Source of the DNA: Anaeramoeba flamelloides
Lineage: Eukaryota > Metamonada > Anaeramoebidae
Assembly (NCBI GenBank): GCA_027625915.1
Contig: JANTQA010000015.1
Location: forward strand, 5,733,001 to 5,797,000
Reading direction: 5' to 3'
DNA length: 64,000 bases
The notes beneath the pieces are model-generated. The model was not told where the DNA came from and did not search any database. It saw only the letters and a program-made list of their open reading frames with translations. Numbering within the stretch: position 1 is the first letter of the stretch; each line of letters opens with the position of its first letter. Shown here piece by piece: positions 1 through 11,253 of this stretch. Position numbers and translations under genes: made by a program.

Positions 1-1384
1 TCAAGAACTTGATTTTTCATTTTTCTTTTTTTCTTAAATATCTTTTTTGTTAGTGTTTTTATGTTTTAAATATTCAAGTTTGGATAAGTCTTCAAATCAC
101 TCTGATCCAACTTTGCTCTAGGTTGGGCTACCATGGTCAGCGAAAGCTTGTGTTTATTTTTTCAAATGAATAAGTATATTTACTTTGAAATTCATTTTAT
201 GTTAGATTCATTTTCTGTTAAATTTAAAATTAAATTATATCTCAAGGTTTAATAAGGAAAGACCAAAATTTAATCTCAAAAATTTTCTTTTTTAATTGAT
301 TTTGCCAAGTTCATTATCATTTTTTCAACTCATAATGAGAAAACACGATTTTGAGAACTTGAAATAAAATTTTTCATTTTTTACTTGAAAAATGGAACTA
401 AATTCTTTTTCAAACAAAAGGGCTACACCTCTCAAATCATCAATACTATTAAATTTGATTGTTAATAAGATGATTACTTATTGGTGATTTTCATTTTAAT
501 TTTTCATTTTTTCATTTTTTTTTTTTTTTTATTTATGAATATTAAACAGTTGGAAAATGAAAAAAAAAAAAACAAGATAAGAAGAAATCAATTTGGAAAT
601 AATATACGATGTATAAAAATGGAAAAAATTTAAGTTTGATTTCTAATGAGCTAGATATAGGGATTAAGAAAGACCATTATTGGATTGATGTTTGGAACTA
701 AAGATAAAGAGAAAATAAAGAAAAAAAAAAAATTCCAGTTAAATACCCAGATGAATTGTGGCTTTATCTTGAAAATGAGACTTTAAAGAACAAAAGTTTG
801 ACGTGTAAAGAATTACCAATAAAATGTAAAGTAACTTTTTCAATTCACCTTGTTCAATGGTTTTTATTGATTTTATAATTTTTTTTTTCTTTACAATTTA
901 CAAAACGATATTTCTCATTTCAAATAAAATCACATATCAATTTTTAAAATAAGTAATTTTAATTTTTATTCTTTTGTTTTAATGGGTTTTAAATCTTTGG
1001 TTGAGTGTTTATTTTTAAGTTTTAAAGAGTTTCTTAGATTTTAGAATGATAATTGAATTAATTTGATTCAATTATGAATAATTTTTTAATATTATATGTG
1101 TCCATTTATTTGAAAAAGAGTTTAGTTATGAATTTACTGAACAAAATATATTAAAATAAAATAAAAAATAAATTATTGGTTTAATCAAACTTTGGAAACT
1201 TGTGATAATGGTAAACATTTGGAAAAAGAAAATTCTACAAAATTCGACATATTTCTAACAATTTTTTTTGGTGGGCATCATTTTGAAATGATTGTCCATA
1301 TTGTTTTATTTACAAACCAAACTTTTTCTATATTTTCTGATTGAAAAAAAAAAAATAAATAAATCCAAAAGTAAAAAAACTTAC
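1..1384 (-). other. SEC24 intron 2, open at the window edge
   Basis: A GTAAGT donor on the minus strand starts at 1384, inside the Sec24 beta-sandwich region. The rest of the stretch is AT-rich with long T and A runs, and I find no frame resembling the missing Sec24 helical and gelsolin-like parts. I read it as intron whose acceptor lies beyond the left edge. A short open stretch near 60-150 on the minus strand does not match Sec24. No repeat family of this window was recognised here. Confidence 0.55.
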
Positions 1385-3833
1385 ACTACTGCACATTGTA
1401 TTAAAAATGGCCTGCCAGAAATTGCATTATTATTGGGTACAACTTTCAAAAGAAAAGAGTCATCGGGTGAAATAGTTGGGGAGCCAATTAATTGGCTACT
1501 AGAGATCGTAGTGTTACCATAAAATTTTGAGATTTGAAATTCTTTATTTACTCTACACCTCATCACAGATTCCCAAGTGGAATATCTTTTCAAAACATAG
1601 GCAAAATCCTTTTCAAATGCCCTACCTGCGCCATTCCGTAGGTCATGGTCACGATAATAAAACATTTCCCCGCTTGTGTATCGGGCTAGTAATCCTATCG
1701 TTGCAACGTCAAGGTAATTTTGAGGAAAGAAAAAGATATCGACAGAGATTTGCTTATCATTAAAATTTTCAGCCATTTCGCGATATAATCTGGTGGTTAA
1801 ATTATTCTTAAGGGGCGAAAATAGAATTGATGATGATTGTTGTTGTTGGTTTGATTGTTGTTGGTTGCTTTGTAGATTTATTTTATTTGTTATTTTATCT
1901 CTCCCTGCCAATGCAAATTTCCCTAAAGAGGGCCGTGAGGCTATTGTTAGAAATAATTTCCCGCCCGTTGGTGACATTAATAAATAGGCTATCTGTAATA
2001 CAAGAGAAAATGCAGAGTCTTCTTCTTGGGGTGCCTTTGTGCTTATGTTATTTTCCAAATTTTGGTTTTGTGGTTTATCAAACATTTCTGGCAAGGAATC
2101 CAAAAATTGAAAGACCATTTCCTGCTGTGTATTTGGATTGATCAATAGGTGTCTTGACGGGCAGGGCAAATAGCAATCACTAAAATCTGATAAAACAAAC
2201 ATGTGTGGTTTTTCATTTTCGGGGTTAAAGGACCAGACGTGCGCTGTTGAGTCGAAGGTTAAAAACCCGATGCGTGCAAGATCTTGCCCAAACAATTCTC
2301 CATTTTCTAATATGGTGCGCAATTGCCTTGCAATGGCGACTAGCCTTCCAGATTTTATTGACTCCCGTGTGACATCTAGAACAAATAAGTATAAGGGCGC
2401 AACAGGGTTTCGGTTCATAAACTGATTAACGGCAACAAATTCATAGGCACCAGAATTCAATTCAGATCTTTTTTCCAAATCCTCTCTTTTGCCATCCGTA
2501 AGCAGGGGGCTATAATACCACAGCGGTAACGCGTTTAAGGTTTCGCACATCGCACACATCCAGATCCTTCCCTGATCATGGAATTCACAAAAACTTGAAA
2601 TGTACGCGCTACATGAAGAACACCGGATGCAATTTTGCTGTTTAAACAGATCGATCACAGGCACCTCGCTCAATTGTGTGCCTTGCTTTTTTTCTGCAAA
2701 CGGCTCAACAGTAACACACAATGGGGCCTTTGTTGCAAACCAAGGCACAAAATTTGGTGAGCCTGGAAAGATCGAGAAATTGGTATTGAGATATTGCTTT
2801 GATGCTGACAATTTTTCATATTCTTTTTGAAATTTTTTTATGTTTTTTGATTTTGTTTATTGTTTTTGTTATTTTGGTGTTTGAAGTTTGAAGAAAAATG
2901 TTGGTTAGTGTGTGTGTGTTCGATTAAGTCAACGAAATCGGTGATTTTGATCGTTTTTAGATTTGTTTTTTCATATTTGGTATTGATTGAATTTCGTCAG
3001 AGTTTTAATGAAAACTTGATTTTATTGAAATTCCTTTAGGATATAATTTTCAGCAGAGACACTAAACGAACACAACTTATTTTAATTTCATTTCTTTTCT
3101 TTTTGATTTTAAATGGGATATACTGGTATTTGAATTTTAAATGGGAAAAATTTTTCGCTTCATTTTCATTTTCATTTTTCAAATCTACCCACAAACTGCA
3201 AACCCACTTCTTTGGGGATTGTGTTTATAAAAAAGAAAAAATATGTCAAAGGAAATGAACAATTTTTTCCATTAATAATTCAAATACCAGAATTATCGCC
3301 TCGTTTTTGTTTTACAATACTTCATAATATTTACTGACATTTAGGATTTTTATTTTACCAAAATAGATCCTACAAAAAAGTACCAATTCATAAATAAAGA
3401 GAGATCCTAAATTTCGATCTATTTCTTTGAAATTTGATTTGAAAAGAGAAAAAATATGGAAAATGAAGTCAAAATTTTTTCCCATTTGTTATTCAAATAC
3501 CAGTAAAATAATTTTTTGCTATTAAATTGATCGTTCAAGTTGAGTTTCTGAAAGATGATATTTGAAAAAAGTTGATTTGAGATCTTGAAGATGGTTTTTT
3601 GATTTGTTCAACGAGAAAAAGAAAAAAAAATTAAGAAATCGTGACAAACCTTCTGGTAATAATTTATTTAATTTTGAAATAACTTTTGTATTTAATGAGA
3701 TCTTAGGTTGCGTTTGTTGGCCTTGTTGAGAATTAACACTTTCATTAAATGTATTCGTGATGGTGTTGTTATTTGTATTTGTGTTCTGATTTTCTGTTGC
3801 TTCAAAATATGATGGGATTCTATAACGAGCCAT
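1385..3833 (-). CDS. SEC24: Sec24 COPII cargo adaptor, 5' part
   Basis: Sec24 pairs with Sec23 in the inner COPII coat and selects cargo leaving the endoplasmic reticulum. Proposed exon 1 is 3833-3650 (61 codons plus one base, Asn/Gln-rich, as Sec24 N-termini usually are). Exon 2 is 2822-1385, and the 827-bp intron between them carries a MITE. Joined residues 129-154 form a zinc finger, CxxC-x18-CxxC, followed by the trunk start PLYLFVLDVT (about residue 204). Near the end, FYGN and SPDDSF match the Sec24 beta-sandwich. The finger context DQGRIWMC favours Sec24 over Sec23. The N-terminus is short compared with animal Sec24. The remaining C-terminal half lies past the window. Exon 2 is certain; the exon 1 join rests on phase (1 then 2 bases) and composition. 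Exon 2 has no in-frame ATG near its start, so an upstream exon is required. Confidence 0.88.
3123..3503. mobile_element. MITE with CTGGTATTTGAAT ends in SEC24 intron 1
   Basis: The left end CTGGTATTTGAAT followed by AAATGGGAAAAA is mirrored at the right end, with roughly 45 bp of terminal inverted repeat at about 85-90 percent identity. A TA dinucleotide flanks both sides (3121-3122 and 3504-3505), as in Tc1/mariner-type insertions. A third copy of the terminus, in inverted form, ends at 3291, so the element is either nested or built from a 169-bp unit plus an extra arm. It has no coding capacity. Confidence 0.75.
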
Positions 3834-4689
3834 TTTTTTTTGAAAAATGAATTTTTAAAAATTTAAAAATGAAAAAAATGAAAAATCTCTTTGAGAAAGA
3901 ATTAAAGTCAAATAATTTGGAGTCAAGAAACAATTGTTTCCTATTTGAAATAGTTGTAAATTGTAGTGGAGTAAGTTACATTTCAAAGACTTTTGAACAC
4001 ACTCAAATGATTAGAGTGTTGTAAAAGTGATTAGATTTGGAAAACTAATGAGATTTTTTGAATGCCACGAAATATTGAAAATTTATAATAATATCCTAAT
4101 GACGAGCTCTAGTGATCAAAAGATAAAAAACAACTTTGTAAACTGGACTTGAGTCTTTACATTCTCAAAATTAGTGACAATTTTTTTTTTGTTGATATTT
4201 TTAATTTAAGGACGATCTTGAGTGGTCAAAACGGTGAAATTGTAAATAAAAATATAATTGATGGAGCTCAAAAATTTATGTTAACTTTATCAAACTATGA
4301 ATTTCTTTGACGTAAAAATATAGGAAATGTTCACAATTCCAACATTTTTTTTCTAATTTTAACTTTTCTATGATCATCCAATAAATATTGATTTTAATAT
4401 TTCATTTTTCCATTTCAAATCTATAAACACATTTTAAATTTCGATAGGGGTTCTAAATATTTTTATTTGAGTTATTTTTACATTTCTGAAATTATTTTAA
4501 AATATGAACTTGTTCTTGAAAAACCCTTAAAGTAATTTTTTTTTTAAATTTTCATTCAAAGATTTATTTGAAACTTTTTATTTCTATTTTTGTACTTTTA
4601 TATTAGTTGATTTTTTTATTTAATTTCTTCAGAATTAAAATTCTTTTTGAAAACTGAGTGAAAAATAACACTATAACTAAACACCATAG

Positions 4690-4945
4690 AGGGTTGAAAT
4701 TTTGTCTTTAATAGGGAAAATTAGATCTGATTTTCATTTTTTACAATTCTCAAATCTAACTTTCATTTACGTTTCTTACTTTACCCACGATTTTATAAAA
4801 AAATATCTCTAAAAAAAGTACTAAATAAAGAAATAGTAATCACAAATTTCGATATATTTACTTGAAAACCCAATTTTTTATCAAAACACAAGAGAAAATT
4901 CATGTTATTTTTTTTTGTCATTTATTGTCCAAATACTAATATATA
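4690..4945. repeat. Possible diverged relative of the 3123-3503 MITE
   Basis: Several blocks recur in order with the interior of the MITE in SEC24 intron 1: a stretch with AAATTTCGAT followed by ATTTNCTTGAAA, a preceding block around AAAAAAGTAC with AAATAAAGA, and a right end resembling its inverted terminus (TCCAAATACTAATA). Similarity is patchy and the left terminus is not recognisable. An old copy is likely but unproven. Confidence 0.35.
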
Positions 4946-4978
4946 GACAAACCAGATAACTTGTTGAGATCCTTCCTT

Positions 4979-5360
4979 TAAGGAAGTGGGTATATTTAAC
5001 CATTTTGAAAAATTTTAATTGTGTAAACATCTCTTTTTTTAAAATATTTTTTGATTATCATTAAAAATATTGAAATTTTGTCACCAAAATACCATTCGCT
5101 GAACTATTTGTGAAAAAGAACAAAAGTAATTCATAGTTGAATCTTTCATTTTTCATATTTTTGAGATTTTTTTTTTTGATTAAGTTTTTGGTTTTTATTA
5201 AATTAGGTTTTGAATCTTGAAAAGTGTTTATATGAATGAATGAAATTAATTAAAGAAAAAAACAAAAAACCAATTGACCAGAGAAAGGTGTATTTTAAAC
5301 AAATCTTTTTCCTAGGAGATCAAACAAGAAAGATCAGCTTTCCGGATACTGTTAATTCTA
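4979..5360 (+). mobile_element. Truncated copy of family A transposon
   Basis: It begins with the family A terminus (AGGAAGTGGGTATATTT, preceded by TA) and follows the order of blocks found in the copies at 37758 and 54684: ACCATTTTGAAAA, ACCAAAATACCATTCGCTG, a T-rich block with GATTAAGTTTTTGGT, AGGTTTTGAATCTT, and AAGAAAGATCA. After about 5360 the similarity stops, and no right terminus is present. This is the most diverged of the four copies. Confidence 0.7.
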
Positions 5361-6881
5361 CTTTTTAGTCACAAAGTTTCAACTAAATTTAAAGCACAAA
5401 AATTACTTTAATTACTGTTGATTAAAATAATGTGTTCAGAAAAGTTTAATTAGGTTTCAAGATATAAATGTGTTTGTTTGTTATAGAAGACCCCACCCCT
5501 TAACTAAGCAAAGAAATCAACAATAAACCATATTTAAATATGCTATTGGTTTCTTAAAGTTCTATTATCAATAAAAAAATTCAAAAATAAAGTATCAAAT
5601 TAGAAAATTTATCTCAAAAAATAGAGTAAATTTTTTTGAAAATTATAATTGTTTTGTCAAAAAAACAAAATTTTCATAAAAAATAGACAATTCATGAAAA
5701 ATTTGGAACAAATTCAATTCACGATTTAAAATTTACTGAAAAGTTCACGAATTGACCTCCAAGATTGATTTGAACTTAGGAATACTACTTGGTAGTGATT
5801 TGGATGTTGCCTTGTAACAAGAAGAAAAAAAAAAATACCGATTATATTTTGAGAAATTGGATTCGAGTGGTTTGGTAATCAGGATTTTAATCAGGGTAAT
5901 TGTAAATATTTTTAATCAAATCTTTTTTATAAGGAACCAATTTTTTTAAGAACCCAGTAATAAACTGACCTAAAGTTCATTAAGGTATGGTGATATATAT
6001 AGAATACTTGTTTAATTGTTTGATAACATGAGTAGATCAACTTTTTTTGTTTAATTACACAATCTATAGAGGTTTACTATGAATGTTAGAACAATGTTAA
6101 TTTTTATTCTTAATTTTTGATTGATAGAATATTATTTTGAATAAGTTTAATTTCATTCATCATCATTCTAAGAAGATTTTGGTACTACTTTTTAAAGTTA
6201 GGTTTTTGAAAGAAAAGAAATTTCTGATATGTGAAACAAACATTTTCCCTAACAAACAATAAATAATGATTTCAGGGTGTATTTTTATACACTCAAATTA
6301 TCCACTATTCTAAAAATGCGAATAAAAAGATAGTCATTTTTCAAGATAGTTGGCAGTTATAAATGGAAACATCTTTTTGTTTTTGTTGTACAAAGCTATT
6401 TTTGCAAACTATTCTTGTTTCTTTGACCATGTTTTAAAATAATTGAAATAAAAAGATTGTCAAAAAACAATTTTTCTTTCAAATTAAATCTGGTGGTTAA
6501 ATGAATTTCAGGATTTATCTTCAACATTCTAGATTTTTAAAAAAATAAAAACATTTCTTTAGGTTCTTGAAAAAGCGAAAGAAATTATATTTGAAATTGA
6601 TGGTTTGGTTACGTTGAGTATGAAAAAAAGGGGTTCCAAAAAGAGATTCTATCTCAAACAACTTTGACAATTTTCTTGAAAAAAGAAAAAGAAAAAATTT
6701 TTTATTTAGACCACGATGATTGTAAAAAAAAAATATTAAGTCTTTTCTTTTTAGACTTCAAAAGGAATTCAGTTTCAACGAACCTAATTAACAAATAAAT
6801 GGATTTCAAATTCATTTTTTTGAATTTTTTTTTTATTTGTCTTTGGCTTTACAAATAAATAATTCTCACAACCTTTTTGAA

Positions 6882-8576
6882 ATGACAGACATTTTTGATT
6901 TAAACAATAGTCTTGATTTTAATTTTGATCTGAATGAAACTGATCTTACAATGGAAAATAGTTTATTTGAAAATGATCTGCTTTCAACGATTGATGATGA
7001 ATCACTTGGCACCGAGCTCTTACTCTCTTTGCAAGAGGACTTCAACACAAACGATCAGAAATCCCCGATCAATACTCAGCAACCATTCAACGAGTTAGTT
7101 GATGAAAACAATTTTTCGAACGAGATCAAAGAAGAAATAAGCATTGAAACTGATAATCTTGAACAAAGCAACAACAAAATAAAAAACGAGAACGGATTCA
7201 AAACAAATACAGTCGAAAAAAATCTCACAACACACAAACGGAACGGATCTAGCTCTTCTCAAAAAACTCAAAAGAAAATTAAAAAACTAAATCCAAAACC
7301 AGAACCGAAAAACAAAACTCTACAGACAAAAACACGGAAAATCCAAACAAAAACAAAAAAAACACAAAAAACCAAAAACCAAAAAAAAAAAACAACAAAT
7401 TGTAGTAAAAAAGTTGAAATTAAAAAAGAGATTATGATTAAAAAAAATCCAAAAAATAAAGGCATTATCATTCAAATTAAAAAATGCCGAAAAAGGACAC
7501 TTAGTGATCGAAAATCTTTAAATGGAAATGGTAAATTTTCAGTTAGCACGCAGCCTATTTGGGTTGTTAACAAAATTGGTGAAAAGGTTAATCTGCTTGC
7601 GGTAATGAACAAATATGAATTTAATTTATTAACCGAAGAACAAAAAAAGAAAAGGAAACTCTTAAAAAACAGGATCAGTGCAGAAGAAAGCCGTTTAAGG
7701 GCTCGTCAAAGATTAGGGGGCTTACAAACAAAAGTTGAAACATTAATTACAAAAAATAAAAAATTAAATAATATTATTACAAAAATCCAAGATGAAAAGG
7801 AAGAAATGAGAAGAGAAATTGAGCTTCTCCGAATCAAGCTTCTGAACCAGCCCGGTCAAAAGCACAGTCATCTTTCTTATGAGCCCATTACCAAAATTAA
7901 AAGAACAAATACTCACCCAGTAATGAGATCATCCACAGGATCAACAAATACACATACAACTACAAACACAAATACAACAACAAACACAAAAACAACAACA
8001 ACAACATCATCAACATCAAAGCTTTTCGCTTCCGTCCGTGACAACGCTTATGAACTTTTTTCTGATTTAACGTCAATTAATTACAAATCATCAAAACCAA
8101 ATCAAAAAAGGCCTTTTTTGAAAGAAGAAAAAGGTGTAGAAAACTTTCTAAAAGTTATTGATGATGATAAGCCTAATTATAACGAATACCAATTTGGTGG
8201 AACGAATTCTCAGCAAACAGGGTTTTCCTTATTTATTATTCTCCTAGTTTTTGGTTTATTTTTCCAAACCAATTTAATAAGCCATTCGGTTTCAAACCAC
8301 AAAGCCCCCAATCAAAATATATTAAATAACCTTTCACCCACAATTTCAGCAACCGGTTCAAGGAAAGTGCTGACAATTTCACAAAACCCGTTTGACTCAA
8401 ATTTTGAATCTGAATTTGAGAATTTATTTTTCCAAAAAGATTATGACCATTTCGAATCAAATAGCAACTACAAGTTGAGCAGGAATAACTATGATTTTAA
8501 AAACCATACAAATTATGAAATATGTGTTGAATATAATCCCAAATACCTTGCTAAAAGTACAATTTGGGTGAAATAA
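6882..8576 (+). CDS. Membrane-anchored bZIP transcription factor, ATF6/CREB3-like
   Basis: This is a single-exon gene of 564 residues. The first in-frame ATG is at 6882; the frame is open for 15 codons upstream but offers no other ATG. Residues 1-55 are acidic and rich in Asp, Asn and Leu, like an activation domain. A long Lys/Asn-rich linker follows. The bZIP basic region KNRISAEESRLRAR (Asn at about 263, Arg at the N-x7-R position) leads into a leucine zipper up to about residue 310. Residues 448-461 form one hydrophobic helix (FSLFIILLVFGLFF), followed by about 100 residues containing RKVL at 494-497. Basic domain, then zipper, then one membrane helix is the layout of ATF6, CREB3/OASIS and plant bZIP28. 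These are held in the ER and released by site-1 and site-2 proteases. RKVL resembles the site-1 motif R-x-x-L (RSVL in SREBP). The bZIP call is firm; the ER-stress role is inferred. Confidence 0.85.
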   Translation: MTDIFDLNNSLDFNFDLNETDLTMENSLFENDLLSTIDDESLGTELLLSLQEDFNTNDQKSPINTQQPFNELVDENNFSNEIKEEISIETDNLEQSNNKIKNENGFKTNTVEKNLTTHKRNGSSSSQKTQKKIKKLNPKPEPKNKTLQTKTRKIQTKTKKTQKTKNQKKKTTNCSKKVEIKKEIMIKKNPKNKGIIIQIKKCRKRTLSDRKSLNGNGKFSVSTQPIWVVNKIGEKVNLLAVMNKYEFNLLTEEQKKKRKLLKNRISAEESRLRARQRLGGLQTKVETLITKNKKLNNIITKIQDEKEEMRREIELLRIKLLNQPGQKHSHLSYEPITKIKRTNTHPVMRSSTGSTNTHTTTNTNTTTNTKTTTTTSSTSKLFASVRDNAYELFSDLTSINYKSSKPNQKRPFLKEEKGVENFLKVIDDDKPNYNEYQFGGTNSQQTGFSLFIILLVFGLFFQTNLISHSVSNHKAPNQNILNNLSPTISATGSRKVLTISQNPFDSNFESEFENLFFQKDYDHFESNSNYKLSRNNYDFKNHTNYEICVEYNPKYLAKSTIWVK

Positions 8577-9059
8577 TATCTTTATTTTTATTATTATTTT
8601 GCTTTATTGTTTTTGTTTTAATTATTTATTATCTTTATTTTATAAAATAAAAAATTTATATTGTTTTTTTTTTTTTTTTTATCACACCTCACTCTTATTC
8701 AAAAAATCGTTAATATCCCTTTATGGGTTCCAAAAATTACAGAAAAGGATCTGTGAGAGATACATTTCTTGGCTTTTTTTTGAAAATCCCTTTTTGTTGA
8801 TTTTTAGAGTATTGTACGATAATCTTTGAAAAGAATACCACAGCTTTTAATTAGATTCAAAAGTAGAAACTTCTTATAGATTATTGATCAAAAAAAAATT
8901 TTTCTTTTCTTTTTATTGTGATTTAAGGAAGCAGTTCTTAATTCCTTTTATTTGAAATGAGCTTTTTTTTAATTTTTGAATTCTAAACAATTATTTTTTA
9001 TTATTTCGAACCTGGATCCAAAGAACGAGATTAAAATTATTTTTTTTCAAAATAATATA

Positions 9060-9165
9060 GATGTTATTTTTCTCAAGAAAAAGTATTAGAAAAAATATAA
9101 AAAATAATGCTATATTTTTCAGATCTACATCACTTGTTATATTTGATATTGTGGAGTTCTTCGAA
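9060..9165 (+). repeat. Family B repeat, copy 1
   Basis: About 105 bp, including TTTTTCAGATCTACATCACT and a preceding TTTCTCAAGAAAAAGTATTAG, is almost identical to the reverse complement of 55930-56041. Similarity ends sharply on both sides. No terminal repeats were seen, so its class is unknown. Confidence 0.7.
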
Positions 9166-9599
9166 TGGAAATTGATACAATCTTTATACTAGAAAAATAT
9201 CATTTTTTTTGAAATCTAGAAGGAGATATATAATTAAGAATACATTAACACTATTTTTGAAAAAAAGAAAAAATAGGTATTACTGATTATTTTCAACTAT
9301 AAGGGTTTAACTTGACAAAATATGAAAAAACGATAAAAAAATAAAAACAATTAATTTTTTATTTTTTATTATTTTTTTGAAAATTTTTATACTAGACCAA
9401 ATAGCCCAACTATTTTTCAAAAATATATAACAGCAACTTCAGTATGATCTTAAACTTTTTAGAATTCTAATCTCTTTCTTATCTATGTCATCTAAAATTA
9501 TTTAATTGACATTTCACAACCAACAAGTTTGTGCTTAGAGTCAAGTTATCAAGATAAAAAATAATTATCTGAAACAGAAAAAAAAAAATTGCAACTTTT

Positions 9600-10400
9600 A
9601 AGAATACCTAATAACAATCAAAAACCAACCAAAATGATGTTAGTGCGATCAGCCTCCAAAAATCAACAATCAAAAAAGAGAATATTTTTTTTTAAAAATG
9701 AAACATCAAATAGCGACACTTAATTTCCAATTAGGATCTTTTTAATTAAATTTTTTTTTGATTCTTCATTAGTTTCGAATTGTCACTCTTTGGTACCTTT
9801 TAACTCTCATTTATCTTTATTAATTCATTTTTTCATTGACAAAATTAGTTACATTTTTAGCTTACGAATGTTACAAAATCCTTTATTTGTCAAATTTAGA
9901 TGATTTTAAAATATAATATCAATTTTTTTTTTAAATCAAATAAAAATATTTAATACAGAAGAAAATAAACTATTTTGAATTGAAAAAATTTTGTAATTTG
10001 GAAATATAAATCAAAAAAAGAATAATTCATTTTTTTAAAATTGAATTTTTGAAATCAAGATTCCATTTTAAACCTTTTTTTTTTTTGATTTTTTTGTGAT
10101 TGAGAATTCTTTTAAACATTTTTTAATTAAATTTCTTACAATTTAGATACTTTTAAACTTATTTCTAAATTTAATATTTTTTTCTTTGAGACCCATTGAA
10201 ATTATTTCGTTTGTTATTTTGAATTTTGACCTTTAGATATCTGATATTGTTTTTTATTTTTTTTTCAAATTTTTTTTTTTCATTGTAATCCTGTTAAATT
10301 TTATTATTTCGTATATGAATTTTGTGAAATGCAGAATATGCGATTTTTTTTTTCTTTGGTTATTCAGATTGTGCCACCCCAAAAAAGTACAATTCCAAAA
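9600..10400 (+). repeat. Family C repeat, diverged copy 1
   Basis: Blocks occur in the same order as at 63110-63660: CCTAATAxCAAT, AAAAATCAACAA, AATTTCCAATT, TTAGTTTCGAA followed by TGTCA and TCTTTGG, and near the right end GAGCCACCCC/GTGCCACCCC. Spacing differs, and this copy is longer through A/T-rich insertions. No terminal repeats or reading frame identify the element class. Confidence 0.5.
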
Positions 10401-11253
10401 CATCCATTTTCATTAATTAACAATTTCTTAGGTATAGTAAAAATTCCACAAGAATTAATAAAAAATTAAAAAAAAAAAATAATTGCAAATATTATTACTT
10501 GTAACTAAGGCAATTTTCTAGCACTAATTCATGTTTTATGGATAATAAAATCTTAAAAATGAGATTTAGAAATGGTTAACATCACCTTCTAATAGAACCA
10601 CAATAGTGATACTTTCAGCATCAGTATAAATAAACAAAATTTGATTTTCAAAGAAATTCTAGAAACAACTTTATTTTCAATAAGTAACATCAACTTATAA
10701 CCATTCATTTAACAATAACAAACAATACATTCCAATAATACCTTACACATTTTGAAGACTAAATTTAATCATTTAGATTATTTAAACGGCTTAATCAAAT
10801 ATACTGCTAATTTAAAACCAATGTCAAATATAAGTGATTTTGTTTTTTTTTAAAGTTAAATTCAAGATCTTAATGATATTAAATGAAAATGTTCTGATAA
10901 CATAAACTTAATCCAAAAGTTATTTCAAAAGAATTTTTTTTATGTTAATTATTTGTTTTTAAATACTTGCTATTTTGAAAACTTTCTTATTTTTTCAACA
11001 AATACACCACATTTTTATTATTAATGGGAAATATTTTAAAAAAATAGTTAGATTAAGAACTAAATAAATATAAAAATATAATAAGGATTAGAATTATCGT
11101 TCTATTATCATCACTTTATTTATTCAATTTTATTAATAAAAAATTTATTGAAATATTAATAAAAAAAAATTAGTGAAATATAATAAATAATTTAAAGATA
11201 GAATAAAAAAAATAAAAAAAATTCTTTTGAGATCTATTTTTAATGATTCTTTG

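Larger units (their letters stand above)
3834..6881. other. Intergenic region between SEC24 and the bZIP gene
   Basis: This 3-kb spacer lies between two divergently transcribed genes, so it should hold both promoters. Long T and A runs prevent any confident promoter call. It contains a probable diverged MITE relative near 4690-4945 and the truncated family A transposon at 4979-5360. No convincing reading frame, tRNA or snRNA was seen. Confidence 0.6.
8577..11253. other. Intergenic region between convergent bZIP and FRY genes
   Basis: The two genes converge here, so the stretch carries both 3' ends and no promoter is expected. It is AT-rich with many A and T runs. It contains the family B repeat (about 9060-9165) and a copy of family C (about 9600-10400). 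No coding region was recognised. Confidence 0.6.

Noticed and set aside
4098-4130. Possible promoter element near the divergent SEC24/bZIP pair
   Set aside because: TATA-like strings are everywhere in this AT-rich DNA, so no single site can be supported.
9000-9040. TTTCGAACC resembling an inverted tRNA T-arm
   Set aside because: The flanking bases cannot form the 5-bp T stem, and no acceptor or anticodon stem is present nearby.
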